Of a DNA stretch of 57,092 nucleotides, positions 18,627 through 27,846 are shown piece by piece. A program made the translations under genes and the position numbers. Source of the stretch: Vulcanisaeta sp. JCM 14467 (GTDB taxonomy: Archaea; Thermoproteota; Thermoprotei; Thermoproteales; Thermocladiaceae); contig NZ_BBDM01000010.1 in assembly GCF_001316245.1 (NCBI RefSeq), forward strand, positions 1-57,092, read 5' to 3'. Under the pieces are notes generated by a model that saw only the letters and a program-made list of their open reading frames with translations, was not told where the DNA came from and did no database searches. The number at the start of each line of letters is the position of its first letter. Within the stretch, counting starts at the first letter, position 1.

Positions 18627-19400
18627 ATGGGTGTTAAGGATTACTTACTTAGGCGTATTGCTGAGGTTGGCGCAATACACATGACCTTACTCGACCCAGA
18701 TAAGGTCACTGCAAGGGAGTTCAGAGAGTTAGCGTTGATGGTTCAGGATTATGGCAGTGATGCTATCATGGTTGGTGGTTCCCTAGGTATATCTGAAGGT
18801 CAACTTGATGAGTATTTAAGCGCCGTCAAGGGTTCGTTAAAGATACCCGTTATTTTATTTCCAGGTAGTGTGGCGAACCTCAGTAGGTATGCCGATGCCG
18901 TATTCTTCCTCAGCGTGCTTAACAGCGCGGATCCATATTTCATAGTCGGCGCCCAAATACAAGCTTCAGTTCTATTGTTGAAGAGGTTTAGGAACCTTGA
19001 ACCCATATCCCTAGCCTACATTATAGTTGGTGATGGCGGTGCCGTTGGTTATGTAAGTAATGCGAGGCCAATACCCTATGAGAGGGATGACATAGCACTA
19101 GCCTACGCATACGCGGCCCAGTTAATGGGATTCGACATGATTTACCTAGAGGCTGGTAGTGGTGCTCATGAACCTGTGAGGCCAAGGATGGTTTCCAGGG
19201 TGAAGCAATTGGTCAGTAAGCCTTTGATTGTTGGCGGTGGTATTAGGGATCCTGAGAAGGCCGCTGAGTTGGCCCTGGCCGGTGCCGATGCCGTGGTTAC
19301 TGGCACGATAATTGAGGAAAGACCTGAATTGGTTAAGGACATTATAAGGGCCGTCCATGATGGCGGGATTACGAGGAGGAGAGGATTAGAGAGGAACTAG
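18627..19400 (+). CDS. Geranylgeranylglyceryl phosphate synthase
   Basis: Joins sn-glycerol-1-phosphate to geranylgeranyl diphosphate, the first committed step of archaeal ether lipids. The 257-residue TIM barrel shows HMTLLDPDK at the first strand, IMVGGS, YLEAGSGAHEPV and the phosphate sites VGGGIRDPEKA and ADAVVTGTIIEE. The TATA box GCTTAAAATC (about 18597-18606) directly follows the elf1 stop, 25 nt before ATG 18627. The 3' end overlaps sec61-beta on the other strand by 15 bases. Confidence 0.95.
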   Translation: MGVKDYLLRRIAEVGAIHMTLLDPDKVTAREFRELALMVQDYGSDAIMVGGSLGISEGQLDEYLSAVKGSLKIPVILFPGSVANLSRYADAVFFLSVLNSADPYFIVGAQIQASVLLLKRFRNLEPISLAYIIVGDGGAVGYVSNARPIPYERDDIALAYAYAAQLMGFDMIYLEAGSGAHEPVRPRMVSRVKQLVSKPLIVGGGIRDPEKAAELALAGADAVVTGTIIEERPELVKDIIRAVHDGGITRRRGLERN

Positions 19401-19559
19401 GAATTTTAGAATTATCACTATTACCGAAATGGCGATACCGATGAAGATCACTGCCTGCGGACTTAACTTAATCCTCTCGATTTCCTTAGCCTCATTAAAC
19501 TTAACCAACCCAGCGGCTATGAATGGTGACATCCCAGATGTTCTCCTACGCCTGGGCAT
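19386..19559 (-). CDS. Preprotein translocase subunit Sec61-beta
   Basis: Small 57-residue protein from ATG 19559 to TAA 19388-19386. It opens MPRRRRTSGMSPFIAAGLV, continues FNEAKEIERIKLSP, and ends in one membrane helix, AVIFIGIAISVIVIILKFL: the archaeal Sec61-beta/SecG-beta layout. It assists the SecYE channel. A TATA-like AATATATAAAT-type box lies too far for it, and the likely promoter is within 19570-19600. Confidence 0.88.
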   Translation of the reverse strand: MPRRRRTSGMSPFIAAGLVKFNEAKEIERIKLSPQAVIFIGIAISVIVIILKFLVPL

Positions 19560-19608
19560 TGATTATTAACGTAATGAGGGAAATAAAAACTTAACTCAAT
19601 ATATAAAT

Positions 19609-20190
19609 TCATGCTATCAGACTCAATGGTTCGATGTGAACACGTGAATCACGGCCAGGTGGGGGTTTAATCATTGAATTACCGTTTGGATCCTCAATGA
19701 TTATCCTAAACCTGAAATTACCCTGGAGCGCCATCCTGACCTTATCCTTAAACTCCCTCAACCTGCGCATACTCTCCTCATTATCCTCATTCAGGACCTC
19801 CATCCTCTCGGCAACGTCGAGCATCCTCAGTAGTAGGCCCTCGACTGTCGTTATCATGGCCTCAGCATCAGGTCCTGGGTCAATGTCAAAGCCAAGCTCC
19901 GGGCTACTTATCCTAGCCGTCCTAGACCTGAATATGTAGGTCCTATATACATCCACATCATCCACAACCTCGTAGATTATCCTTGACGGGCCTCTGGAGT
20001 TCAGGTACTGAATATCAACTCTCCTATAGCCGCAGTAATCGCATTGATTACTATATAGTATTAAGTCACCGAAAGTTGGGTCATTATATAGGATCTCTAC
20101 AACGTGGAGACTCTCCCTACCGCACACAGGGCACTTCTCAATTCCAGTATAAAGCAACTTGCCATGAACACTCAAGTCATTACTATTCAT
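19609..20190 (-). CDS. ZPR1-type zinc finger protein
   Basis: 193 residues. Near the N-terminus CPVCGRESLHVVEILY and, after a strand-rich stretch, NQCDYCGYRRVDIQ form the CxxC-CxxC zinc finger of ZPR1 domain proteins, followed by the alpha-helical/beta part (PELGFDIDPGPDAEAMITTVE) shared with the family. Eukaryotic ZPR1 works with translation factor eEF1A; an archaeal role is not established. TATA TTTTAAATA near 20217 lies about 27 nt before ATG 20190. Confidence 0.8.
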   Translation of the reverse strand: MNSNDLSVHGKLLYTGIEKCPVCGRESLHVVEILYNDPTFGDLILYSNQCDYCGYRRVDIQYLNSRGPSRIIYEVVDDVDVYRTYIFRSRTARISSPELGFDIDPGPDAEAMITTVEGLLLRMLDVAERMEVLNEDNEESMRRLREFKDKVRMALQGNFRFRIIIEDPNGNSMIKPPPGRDSRVHIEPLSLIA

Positions 20191-20483
20191 TAGGGTTCAC
20201 GGTTCAGCCCCTATATTTAAAACATTATTATTTAAGGGCATCAACAGGGCATTCCAACAGTATTCGTACTTGCGCCTAATCCCATCCTATGGTCATTGTT
20301 GTTCACGGTTATGAACAATGAGTACGTGATGGCCATTTTGGAAGAACCATTGGGTGTGCTAAATGATAATGATTAAGCTATTTATTGGTGATTTAACATG
20401 CCTATTTGCTCCATGTACTACATAATGCTTGCCTTCTATGGTGGTAAGTCATCTTTAAAAGGGGTTGTTCCGGCGTACCCTTG
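20191..20483. promoter_or_regulatory. Gene-free divergent region with an inverted repeat
   Basis: No coding frame stands out in these 293 bases. At the left is the TATA box of the ZPR1-type gene, at the right TCTTTAAAAGG (about 20451-20461), 25 nt before ATG 20484. TTGTTCA (20299-20305) and TGAACAA (20312-20318) form a 7-bp inverted repeat with the same TTCA/TGAA core as the palindrome at 10411. Confidence 0.4.
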
Positions 20484-20795
20484 ATGAGTTCAGTAACGCC
20501 GAGTAAGTGGCTTATGGCCCTTGGTATTGTAGCCGTGTTAATACTTATGCTATTCATAATGGGGTTCTGGTACGCTATCTACATGCCAAACGCCATCTTA
20601 GCATGTTCAGAGCCCTTTACCCTAATGGAGATCCTAACCCTAATACTGGCTATTGCCGGTGCCTACGTATTAATGAATTACCTGGGTAGGGGCAGCATCA
20701 ATGATTTATTGCTAATAATCTTTGTAGTAGCTATCGTGATCTTTACGGCGAGTTTCTACTTACTCTCCATATCGTCATACGGAGGCATATGTTAA
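20484..20795 (+). CDS. Small membrane protein, three helices
   Basis: 103 residues with helices near 9-32, 45-63 and 72-92. Between the first two lies a short loop with one cysteine (NAILACSEPF). No known family is recognised. The TATA box is 25-28 nt upstream of ATG 20484; TTG 20481 is rejected as start on that basis. Confidence 0.6.
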   Translation: MSSVTPSKWLMALGIVAVLILMLFIMGFWYAIYMPNAILACSEPFTLMEILTLILAIAGAYVLMNYLGRGSINDLLLIIFVVAIVIFTASFYLLSISSYGGIC

Positions 20796-20838
20796 GCGAT
20801 TAAACCTTTAAGAGTGTGCATATTCGTCGTTTTACACT

Positions 20839-21255
20839 ATGGATTGCGTATTTTGTAGGATTGTTAAGAGTAAGGAACCTGCCTATGTGGTTTATGAGGA
20901 TGAGTACGTAATCGCAATACTGGATAAATACCCAATAAGTAGGGGCCACACACTAGTCATGCCGAAGAAGCATTACCGGGACATAACGGAGATACCAAGT
21001 GACGAATTATGCCGTGTCATTAAGGTTACGAAGGCCGTGGCGATGGCCGTGCTTAAGGCGTTGAATGTACCTGGCGTAAGAATTATCCAGAATAACGGCG
21101 CCGAGGCCGGTCAAGTGATCTTTCACATACACTTCCACGTAATACCAATGAAAGGCCACATAATGGGTAGGCACTACCTGACTGAGGAGGAGGGTCGTGA
21201 AGTGTCTGAGTTACTGGCTAAGGCCGTTAAGGAAGTACTTAGCAATATGGGTTAA
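20839..21255 (+). CDS. HIT family nucleotide-binding protein
   Basis: 138 residues of the histidine-triad superfamily, which hydrolyses adenylated or phosphoramidate nucleotides. CVFCRIV at residues 3-9, the loop ISRGHTLVMPKKHYRDI and the triad HIHFHVIP (about residues 97-104) are present. The zinc-type Cys pair CxxC occurs at 3-6. TATA CTTTAAGAG (about 20806-20814) is 28 nt before ATG 20839. Confidence 0.92.
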   Translation: MDCVFCRIVKSKEPAYVVYEDEYVIAILDKYPISRGHTLVMPKKHYRDITEIPSDELCRVIKVTKAVAMAVLKALNVPGVRIIQNNGAEAGQVIFHIHFHVIPMKGHIMGRHYLTEEEGREVSELLAKAVKEVLSNMG

Positions 21256-21287
21256 CCTTTATATACCATTTCCTATTATTCCCCTTA

Positions 21288-21587
21288 ATGGAAATATTTG
21301 GCTTAACACTAACACAGATAGTCAGTATATTGGGTTTATTCGTGCTTGGACTACTCGTGGGAATCCTAATAAGGAGGTTAATAGGAGTCGCTTTAATACT
21401 GCTGGCCATAGTAATACTTGCGATAGCCCTCGGCTACCTAAGTCCATCGACTCTAGTCACGTTATTTCACTATGCGGGTTATGCAATGAGTGCTGCATAC
21501 TCAAAGGCGCAGCAATTCATAGGGGCTATCCCATACTCATCACTGGCGTTCATAATAGGCTTAGTCATTGGCTTGATAAAGGGCTAG
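21288..21587 (+). CDS. Small membrane protein of unknown function
   Basis: 99 residues, nearly all hydrophobic, with about three helices (VSILGLFVLGLLVGILI, then VALILLAIVILAIALGYL, and a last one at the C-terminus). No family recognised. TATA TTTATATA (about 21257-21264) lies 28 nt upstream. It overlaps the convergent gene at 21584 by four bases. Confidence 0.6.
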   Translation: MEIFGLTLTQIVSILGLFVLGLLVGILIRRLIGVALILLAIVILAIALGYLSPSTLVTLFHYAGYAMSAAYSKAQQFIGAIPYSSLAFIIGLVIGLIKG

Positions 21588-22653
21588 TTAAGGTAGGTAA
21601 CCCTCAGGTTCGACCTATATAGGAAGTCGAGGAATGAGTCAAAGGCCCTACCCATGGACTGGGGCTTATAGACCATGGCATCACCACCACTAATGAACAC
21701 GAAGCCCGTGCGTGGTGGTATATCGTTAATGTGCTCGTTCATTATATCCGTAAACTCCTCATTGGGCTTATGCATTATTACGATAACCCTATCCTCGCGT
21801 GGGTGGTAATCCAAAACCCTCCTACTCGGTACAATCCATGGGTAGAGCATTATCAATTCCCTACTACCCTCACCAAACACCGTATAGACAATGCCGCACC
21901 TAGCGACCTTACTATAGGTGTACTGACCGTGCGGACTTATAACCCTCCTCATGGCCCTGGCGCTGGAGTCCTTCATCTCATGAACTACCATTCTAAGCTC
22001 CCTCAGGTCAATGGTTGGGTTAAGCACCAACTCTCCGATTGAGCCGTCAAGTATGTTGTCAATCCTTGTCTTAAGCACGAGCTCCCTAAAATCAATTCCG
22101 TAAATAGCCCTAAACAACCAACCTATGGGTCTTGAACCAAACGCCGCGGATTCCACTGCAACATACCCAAGCTGATCCAGGCCACTTAGCAACTCCCTAA
22201 CGTTGGGTGCTGGTATGTCGCCTGAAACCTCGAGCAGCCTAGGTATTAAGTACTCAGGCACGAAGACGACACCCCCCCTCTTATGCATTAGTATGCCAGC
22301 CCTTATTAACTCGGTTAGCACGTCCTCGTTAAATCCATAAGCCTGAACTGAACCTTAAGGACATCCTCATTACCACCAAGCCCCATGTACTTAACCAATG
22401 CATAAGCAGCATCACCAAAACCCCTAACCCTATCCATTGCGTAGTCAGCTAATAGCTCATAAGATCTCTTGATCCTCTCACCCACGTTCTCCCCAAGTGA
22501 TGATATGAACTCCCTAACCTGCCTGAGGACATCAGCGTACCTATCCCCATACCTTAGATTGAAGTCCTGGATCAACGCCTCATCATCCTCATCATCATAA
22601 TTAATCAGTTGATACGCACCCTCCAACACATCAATACTTAATTGCTCACCCAC
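21584..22653 (-). CDS. Conserved hypothetical protein, one frameshift
   Basis: Two frames join through one missing base near 22347 to give about 357 residues. The frame is open to ATG 22689, but a TATA box (TATTTAAA, 22683-22676) lies inside that extension and points to GTG 22653 as the leaderless start. The N-terminal third is acidic and helical (INYDDEDDEAL), the middle has a winged-helix look (LTELIRAGILMHKRGGVVFV), and the rest is strand-rich. I cannot name the family or function. Confidence 0.55.
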
Positions 22654-22673
22654 ATTATCACTTAAGGTTATAG

Positions 22674-22683
22674 GCTTTAAATA
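22674..22683. promoter_or_regulatory. Palindromic TATA box shared by two divergent genes
   Basis: CTTTAAATAG reads as a TATA box on both strands. It lies about 26 nt before GTG 22705 (moeA) on the plus strand and about 26 nt before GTG 22653 (unknown gene) on the minus strand. One box may serve both directions. Confidence 0.5.
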
Positions 22684-22704
22684 GCGCATTGCACTTTAAC
22701 CCAC

Positions 22705-23972
22705 GTGAAGCCCCATGAGTATAAGTTCGTGGTACCTCACGAGCTCGAGGAGCTAACAAACGCAATAAATACATTGGGTATGGTCAATGAGGAATTAGTG
22801 CCCGTATGGGAGTCGATGGGCAGGGTGCTCTCTAGGGATGTTGTTACGCCCATGGACATACCACCACGCCCCAGGGCAGCCTATGATGGTTACGCCATTA
22901 GGAGTCAGGACGTAGTTAAAACACCCATTAAGCTGAGGCTCGTTGGTTTAGTCCACATTGGTGAGGTTCCGAGCATTAAGGTTGGACCCATGGAGACCGC
23001 TTACGTAACCACGGGCGCTTATTTACCGGATGGTGCTGACGCGGTTGTGCCGGAGGAATTCGTTGATGTCATCAATAGTAATGAGGTCGTTATTAATAAG
23101 CCCGTCAAACCCTGGGAGAATGTGGATCCAGCCGGTGACTTCGCCAGGAAGGGTGATGTCGTGCTTAGGGAGGGCACTGTCATAATGCCCTGGGACATAC
23201 CAGCATTGCTAGAGCTCGGTGTTGGTGAGGTTTGGGTTAGGAGGAGGGTCAAGCTCTTCATAGTGGCCACGGGTTCGGAGCTTGTCGAGGTCAAAACACC
23301 GGGTGAGGTGTTAAATGCGATAGTTAATGGTAAGGTTGTTGAGAGCACGGCATCATTCATAGGCAATTACGTGAGGATGTACATACCCTATGCAGAGGTT
23401 GTGGGCAGGGTAATAGCCCCTGATGATCAGGAGGCCATTAAGAACGCCATAGTAAGAGCCCTAGACACGGCGGACATAGTCATAACGACGGGAGGTACAG
23501 GGCCTAGTGGTATTGATTATGTTTATGAGGTCACTAAGTCATTAAGCCCAAGGATATACATTAGGGGGTTGAAGATGAGGCCTGGCAGACCAACGGGCCT
23601 AGCAATACTGAGCAATAATAAGGTCATCATTAACCTATCGGGTCACCCAATATCGGCGTTGAATGCCATGACCTTCGTGGTCAAGGAGGTAATTAAGAGG
23701 TTAGCCGGCGTTAAGGTCGACATTGCCGAGCCGAGGGTAATGGCTAGGCTTGCCAGGGGTGTGTTGGGCGATGAGGAGTTCGCAAGGCAGTATAGGGTTA
23801 GGGTTAGGAGGGTTGGTAATGAGTACGTGATTGAGGAATTACTAGGCAGGGTAGTTCGTTGACGCATACGTTGCTCACCGTGAATGGACTCGTATTCACG
23901 AGGAAGGGCCAAGTATTTAAGGAGGGCGATTACGTCGAGGTACTACTCCTTAGGGAGCCGCCTCGTGAATGA
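22705..23972 (+). CDS. moeA: Molybdopterin molybdenumtransferase MoeA, one frameshift
   Basis: Inserts molybdate or tungstate into adenylated molybdopterin. In order: PPRPRAAYDGYAIR, GEVPSIKVGPMETAYVTTGA, PDGADAVVPEE, ATGSELVEV, TTGGTGPSGIDYVYE and INLSGHPISALNAM, the last replacing the usual PGNP. One G is missing near 23850; the other frame adds about 37 residues (LTVNGLVFTRKGQVFKEGD) and ends at TGA 23970-23972, as expected of the C-terminal domain. GTG 22705 is the only start that fits. About 422 residues. Confidence 0.92.
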
Positions 23973-24038
23973 TATTCAATCAGGGTATTTCAGACCCAAC
24001 ACTGAAAGTAACTTATAAATCAAGTGGATAAAATAATT

Positions 24039-24331
24039 ATGTGGAACAAACATTACTACAAAGGCAGGAACAAAGGCATAGGTGTGGAATAAGTGACATT
24101 AAGGAATTCTTAATGAACTACGTATTGATTAACTGCAGGAGGAACATAATGAGGGACAACGAGTATAAGATAACGATGGCATGCTTCCACGCATGGCACC
24201 AAACAAAGTATGGAACAAGGGCATCACAACAATGCATAAGGACACTGGTACTCTACCTACCAGCCGTGGCACAGGAAATGCAATTAAAAATAGAGAGGGA
24301 GGGAAATGCGAAATACATAATAACTAAGTAA
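24039..24331 (+). CDS. Small hypothetical protein, probable frameshift
   Basis: TATA TTATAAAT (about 24013-24020) lies 23 nt before ATG 24039, which starts MWNKHYYKGRNKGIGVE and then stops. One base supplied near 24089 joins it to SDIKEFLMNYVLINCRRNIM and onward to TAA, about 97 residues. The alternative is a GTG start at 24041 without a shift. The protein is helical, with one CRR and one ACFHAWH motif, and is not recognised. Start of the accessory stretch. Confidence 0.5.
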
Positions 24332-24348
24332 GGAGTTAATTTATTACC

Positions 24349-24906
24349 ATGAGTGAGTGGACATGGGCAAACAATAAATTAAATCAACCAATCCATAACT
24401 ACTCATTAGTTATATTGATTATTTCAATTCCCCTAGCAATATACATTATAACCATATTTCTTGCATACCTTACATACCAATCTGGAGACCTTAGTAGTTA
24501 TCGATTCATCGCCTTCCTCATATTAGCATCCTTTCTAATAGCCATCCTTCTAGCAACAATCATATATGCTTACCTACGTATAAGATTCATAAAAAGAGTC
24601 GCCGCATTTTTAAGGAGAGTTGAAATTAAGGAAAAATCAATAATTCTCGATACTGCAGACGGTACATACACGACCAAATTAAATGAGATAAACATATGCT
24701 ATAGAGCCAGAATGTGGGGCGTTAATCCAATCGCCTACAACATATTCATAAGGTATCAAGACCTGATATATGAAATACCTGAGCTTAGGCCTGAGGACTT
24801 TGGCGCACTTAGGCAGGTTCTCAGGGGTTATGGCGTGGAATTGAACGAGTGCGCCGATGATTTAAGTAAGTACGTATACATGGGCCGGCCACAGCGACAA
24901 TGGTGA
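24349..24906 (+). CDS. Two-helix membrane protein with cytosolic PH-like tail (paralogue A)
   Basis: 185 residues. Helices near 20-45 and 55-78 are followed by a strand-rich cytosolic part (IILDTADGTYTTKLNEI) and a helix rich in LRPEDFGALRQVL. The last 45 residues are nearly the same as in the gene at 30763 (ECADDLSKYV versus KCADDLSKYV), and 26 bp at 24843-24868 recur there. The fold may be a bacterial-type PH domain, which is only a guess. Function unknown. GGAG lies about 15 nt before ATG. Confidence 0.65.
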   Translation: MSEWTWANNKLNQPIHNYSLVILIISIPLAIYIITIFLAYLTYQSGDLSSYRFIAFLILASFLIAILLATIIYAYLRIRFIKRVAAFLRRVEIKEKSIILDTADGTYTTKLNEINICYRARMWGVNPIAYNIFIRYQDLIYEIPELRPEDFGALRQVLRGYGVELNECADDLSKYVYMGRPQRQW

Positions 24907-24912
24907 AATTAG

Positions 24913-25995
24913 TCACAACTCCCTCGCCGTCTCCCTAATTACCGGGTCTGTGAACTCCAGGTTCTCATCAATTATTGAGTGTCTCTTCAGTGTCGTTAGT
25001 ATATCGTGAAGAACCCTATCACTTATTCGTGAACCTTCATAATCCTCAAGTCTCCTCTTCAACAATCCCCACTCCCTGACGTCCAAGGCCAATAGCCTAA
25101 GCACTACCCTATACCTTCTACTAGCCCTAAGCCTTATGAAGTTCTCGAGCTCCTGCCTAGCCATGCCAACAGCATCACTAATTATGGAGTCCAAGTCCCT
25201 ACCGCCAACACTCCTCGAGTATCCATAGTATGTTAACCAGCCAATAACCCCATCAAGCCCATCCACAACACCCTCAAGCTCACCCTCATCAACCTCAATA
25301 CCAACCTCGGAAAACCCACGCCGTAGGAACTCCAGGGATTCATCACGGTTCAGCTTCCTCGTGGTAACCTCGGCATATGCCCTACCAAATAATGGCGACT
25401 CAGGGTTACTAAGTATTGAGCCCAAGACACCCATCTCCGAGCCAGATAATATGAAGAGGAGGTTGTTGAGAAAGTCGTAGGCGTGAGCCACGGCATTCCA
25501 AACCTCAACACCCACGGGACCACTCAACCTCTGAGCCTCGTCAATGACAATAACAAGCCTAACACCAACATCGCCCGAAACCCTGTCAAACTCCCTAAAC
25601 AACTCACTAAGCAACGGCCTATCCCTACCCCAATTAAGCACAACCTCAAACCCATGAATCCCAACACCCCTAACGCTACTCAATGCCTTAACGACACTAT
25701 CGATCAACGCCCTACGCAGCGAATACCTCCTAAGGAAGTCACTTAATGCCCTGGACAAAACCTCGTACAAACCCCTCCTCGACCTAACAACCTCCCTAAC
25801 ATCAATGAAGACGTAGGGAACACCCAACTCATTAAGCACAGTCAGTATTAACGAGGTCTTACCAGTCCTCCTCAAGCCCCTGACAATGATGAGCCTGGTT
25901 AAGGAGTTAGTAATGAGCCTGAAAAGCCTATTGAATTCCTCATCGAAGTCAAATAGGTCAGCCTTACGAACCTTAGGCTTCACGTCAAATAGCAC
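24913..25995 (-). CDS. Archaeal ATPase (ATPase_2/PF01637 family)
   Basis: 361 residues. Walker A is GLRRTGKTSL (about residues 38-47) and Walker B LVIVIDEAQR (about 145), and the C-terminal winged helix (RISDRVLHDILTTLKRHSII) is typical of these STAND-like ATPases found in archaeal mobile and defence contexts. The frame is open up to 26181, but GTG 25995 gives the family opening LFDVKPKVRKADLFDF, so it is chosen. An inverted repeat sits at the start (25994-26032). Role unknown; many such genes lie in variable regions. Confidence 0.8.
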   Translation of the reverse strand: MLFDVKPKVRKADLFDFDEEFNRLFRLITNSLTRLIIVRGLRRTGKTSLILTVLNELGVPYVFIDVREVVRSRRGLYEVLSRALSDFLRRYSLRRALIDSVVKALSSVRGVGIHGFEVVLNWGRDRPLLSELFREFDRVSGDVGVRLVIVIDEAQRLSGPVGVEVWNAVAHAYDFLNNLLFILSGSEMGVLGSILSNPESPLFGRAYAEVTTRKLNRDESLEFLRRGFSEVGIEVDEGELEGVVDGLDGVIGWLTYYGYSRSVGGRDLDSIISDAVGMARQELENFIRLRASRRYRVVLRLLALDVREWGLLKRRLEDYEGSRISDRVLHDILTTLKRHSIIDENLEFTDPVIRETAREL

Positions 25996-26032
25996 GCTTC
26001 CACACCGGAAGTAACTTTCACAGCGGAAGCGT
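25994..26032. promoter_or_regulatory. Inverted repeat at the ATPase start
   Basis: ACGCTTCC (25994-26001) and GGAAGCGT (26025-26032) are perfect 8-bp arms around 23 bases that hold two near-copies of TTCC(G/C)GTGTG. The arms cover the GTG start on the minus strand, so a protein bound here, or the RNA hairpin, could control expression. Confidence 0.45.
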
Positions 26033-26132
26033 AAAAACCTAACCAATAAACAACCCGTACCAACCCCTAAAACGTTATGCGAACCAAGCTCTAGGAATAA
26101 TAAGAGTGGCAAATACACCCAATGGGATAGCC

Positions 26133-27175
26133 ATGGCGCCAAGAACCATGGCGTATGCCGCTGCACTAATCGCCCTAGCACTAATCATCATATACCTAAC
26201 CATAGCAATTATTAACGAATCCATAACCATAACCACACTAAAGGGCGAGGTCAATGGGCTATTGACAAAGTATAAGGCACTTGAGTTGCAATACAACAGC
26301 CTATTGATCAATTACACAAGCTCATCGACTCGATATACGGCAGGTTCATTGAGGTCAAACCCATACTTTACATCTACAACGGGACCAGGAGCATCCTCGC
26401 ACTATACCTAAACATAACAAACCCAACAAACGAATCAGTGAGCATTGGGATAATCTCCATAAAAATCAGCCCACCAATATCCAGGGAGTTACCGTGGATC
26501 CCAACCACAGTGGTAATACCACCTAGAGTCACGGTGATGATACCACTAATGCTAGCCGTATTAAATAAGACAACGGCATACCTAACCAACTATGTCATGA
26601 TCGATTTCAGCTTAATGAGGGGCATAAATGCGGTTGGTTTCATGAGCGCGGAATTATCAGTAACAATCAACAGCACCCTAATACCAACCCAAGCCACGTA
26701 TAGCGCACCAATAATAAGCATTACATCAATGAATAAGCCAATGGGCTATGCCGTATACATGCCAGTGCCCCAAATATTGACCTGCCCCATCACGACGGCT
26801 GTCTGCGGGCCCAGCATAATTCTTGCCCTTGAAAACCCACTACCAACAACCCTACAAATCAGGGGTTACAGCATATACTCATACAACGGCTCAACACTAA
26901 CCTCATGCACCCTGACCAAGGCAATAATCGTTAACTCAACGAGCATTGCATATCTGGCATTACCATCGATATCAACCACGTTCAAGGTATATGAACCACC
27001 ACCGCAAATAAACACCTACATAATCGATACAGCCAAATGCACAACCAACTACTGGTTCCCAATGAACACGACACAGTTACCCTACGGATACGTAACACTA
27101 AACATAGACATTGGAAACATAACAATACCACTACTGCCAAAGCCCACGTCAATCATCATAGGCCCATTCCACTGA
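26133..27175 (+). CDS. Membrane-anchored extracellular protein, one frameshift
   Basis: A single N-terminal helix (residues about 6-28, AAALIALALIIIYLTIAII) is followed by a short coiled-coil (TTLKGEVNGLLTKYKALE) and then a long strand-rich outer region with many asparagines and NxS/T sites and a few cysteines. One base is missing near 26319; the joined protein has about 347 residues. ATG 26133 is preferred over GTG 26106. No family is recognised. It is divergent from the ATPase gene. Confidence 0.6.
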
Positions 27176-27273
27176 GCACGAATAAACCCAAGCCCTTAAC
27201 ATGGTAATGCGTGAAACCGTAGCCGGTAATTATTAACCCATGGAAATGGTGTTTTGGGATTGAAGGGGAGAAG

Positions 27274-27349
27274 TGGTAGCCGGGCCCGGATTCGAACCGG
27301 GGTCAACGGGTCCAGAGCCCGCCATCCTTGGCCGCTAGACGACCCGGCT
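27274..27349 (-). tRNA. tRNA-Gln (anticodon CUG)
   Basis: The minus strand gives the acceptor AGCCGGG, D arm TCTAGCGG, anticodon arm GCGGG-CTCTGGA-CCCGT (anticodon CTG), GTTCGAATC in the T arm and an encoded CCA (27276-27274). Length is 76 nt, no intron. One wobble pair closes the anticodon stem. Confidence 0.93.
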
Positions 27350-27495
27350 AAGAAGCAAAGACAAACACCAGTTTAAAAGCGCTACTCATCGAGGAGGCCA
27401 ATACCTCAACACGTAAACTGTGCAACGAAGATTATTAATAAGGGAATCACTTAAAATAATCAATTGCCATATTAAACCACGCAGCCACGGGAGCA

Positions 27496-27696
27496 ATGAC
27501 CAATATGGTCACACTAGAGGACCTAGCAAAGAAGGAATATGAGGTCGAAGGACACAGACTAAAACCAACAAAGGTTTGGAAGGTTCAGCCTAAGGGTAGG
27601 AAGGGCTTCGTAATGGCCCTCTTCAAGACACCAGACGGAAAAACAGTCAGGAAGGTAATCGCCAAAGTAGACGAACAAGGAAACATAATAACCTAA
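27496..27696 (+). CDS. creN7: Chromatin protein Cren7
   Basis: 66-residue protein with the Cren7 core KVWKVQPKGRKGFVMALFK, then TPDGKTVRKVI, the SH3-like fold that bends DNA in crenarchaea. An extra 15-residue leader (VTLEDLAKKEYEVEGH) precedes the core. TATA CATATTAAACC (about 27467-27477) lies 25 nt before ATG 27496; ATG 27505 is the alternative. A pyrimidine-rich terminator follows. Confidence 0.88.
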   Translation: MTNMVTLEDLAKKEYEVEGHRLKPTKVWKVQPKGRKGFVMALFKTPDGKTVRKVIAKVDEQGNIIT

Positions 27697-27726
27697 GAAA
27701 CAAAGCCAGTCAAAATAATTAAAAAT

Positions 27727-27760
27727 AAAACCCTCCTTTCCTTCTATTTCCCCTTAACCA
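27727..27760 (+). terminator. Pyrimidine-rich terminator after cren7
   Basis: About 35 nt after the cren7 stop lies a run of C and T (cctcctttccttctatttcc at about 27732-27751). Archaeal polymerases stop on T-rich tracts without a needed hairpin. The rest of 27697-27846 is A-rich and holds no gene. Confidence 0.45.
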
Positions 27761-27846
27761 CCACAGCTATTTAGCAAAACTTTCACAAAACCCAACTAAA
27801 CAGGAATAACCACGAAAAATAATAAACCCAAAACCACAACAAAGCC

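Noticed and set aside
20191..20483. A short gene in the gap before 20484
   Set aside because: All frames longer than 20 codons are broken, and none has a start at the right distance from a TATA box.
25996..26181. Upstream start of the archaeal ATPase at 26181
   Set aside because: The extra 62 residues are Trp/Leu/Arg-rich without motif and cover the inverted repeat and the divergent promoter; GTG 25995 gives the family-typical N-terminus.
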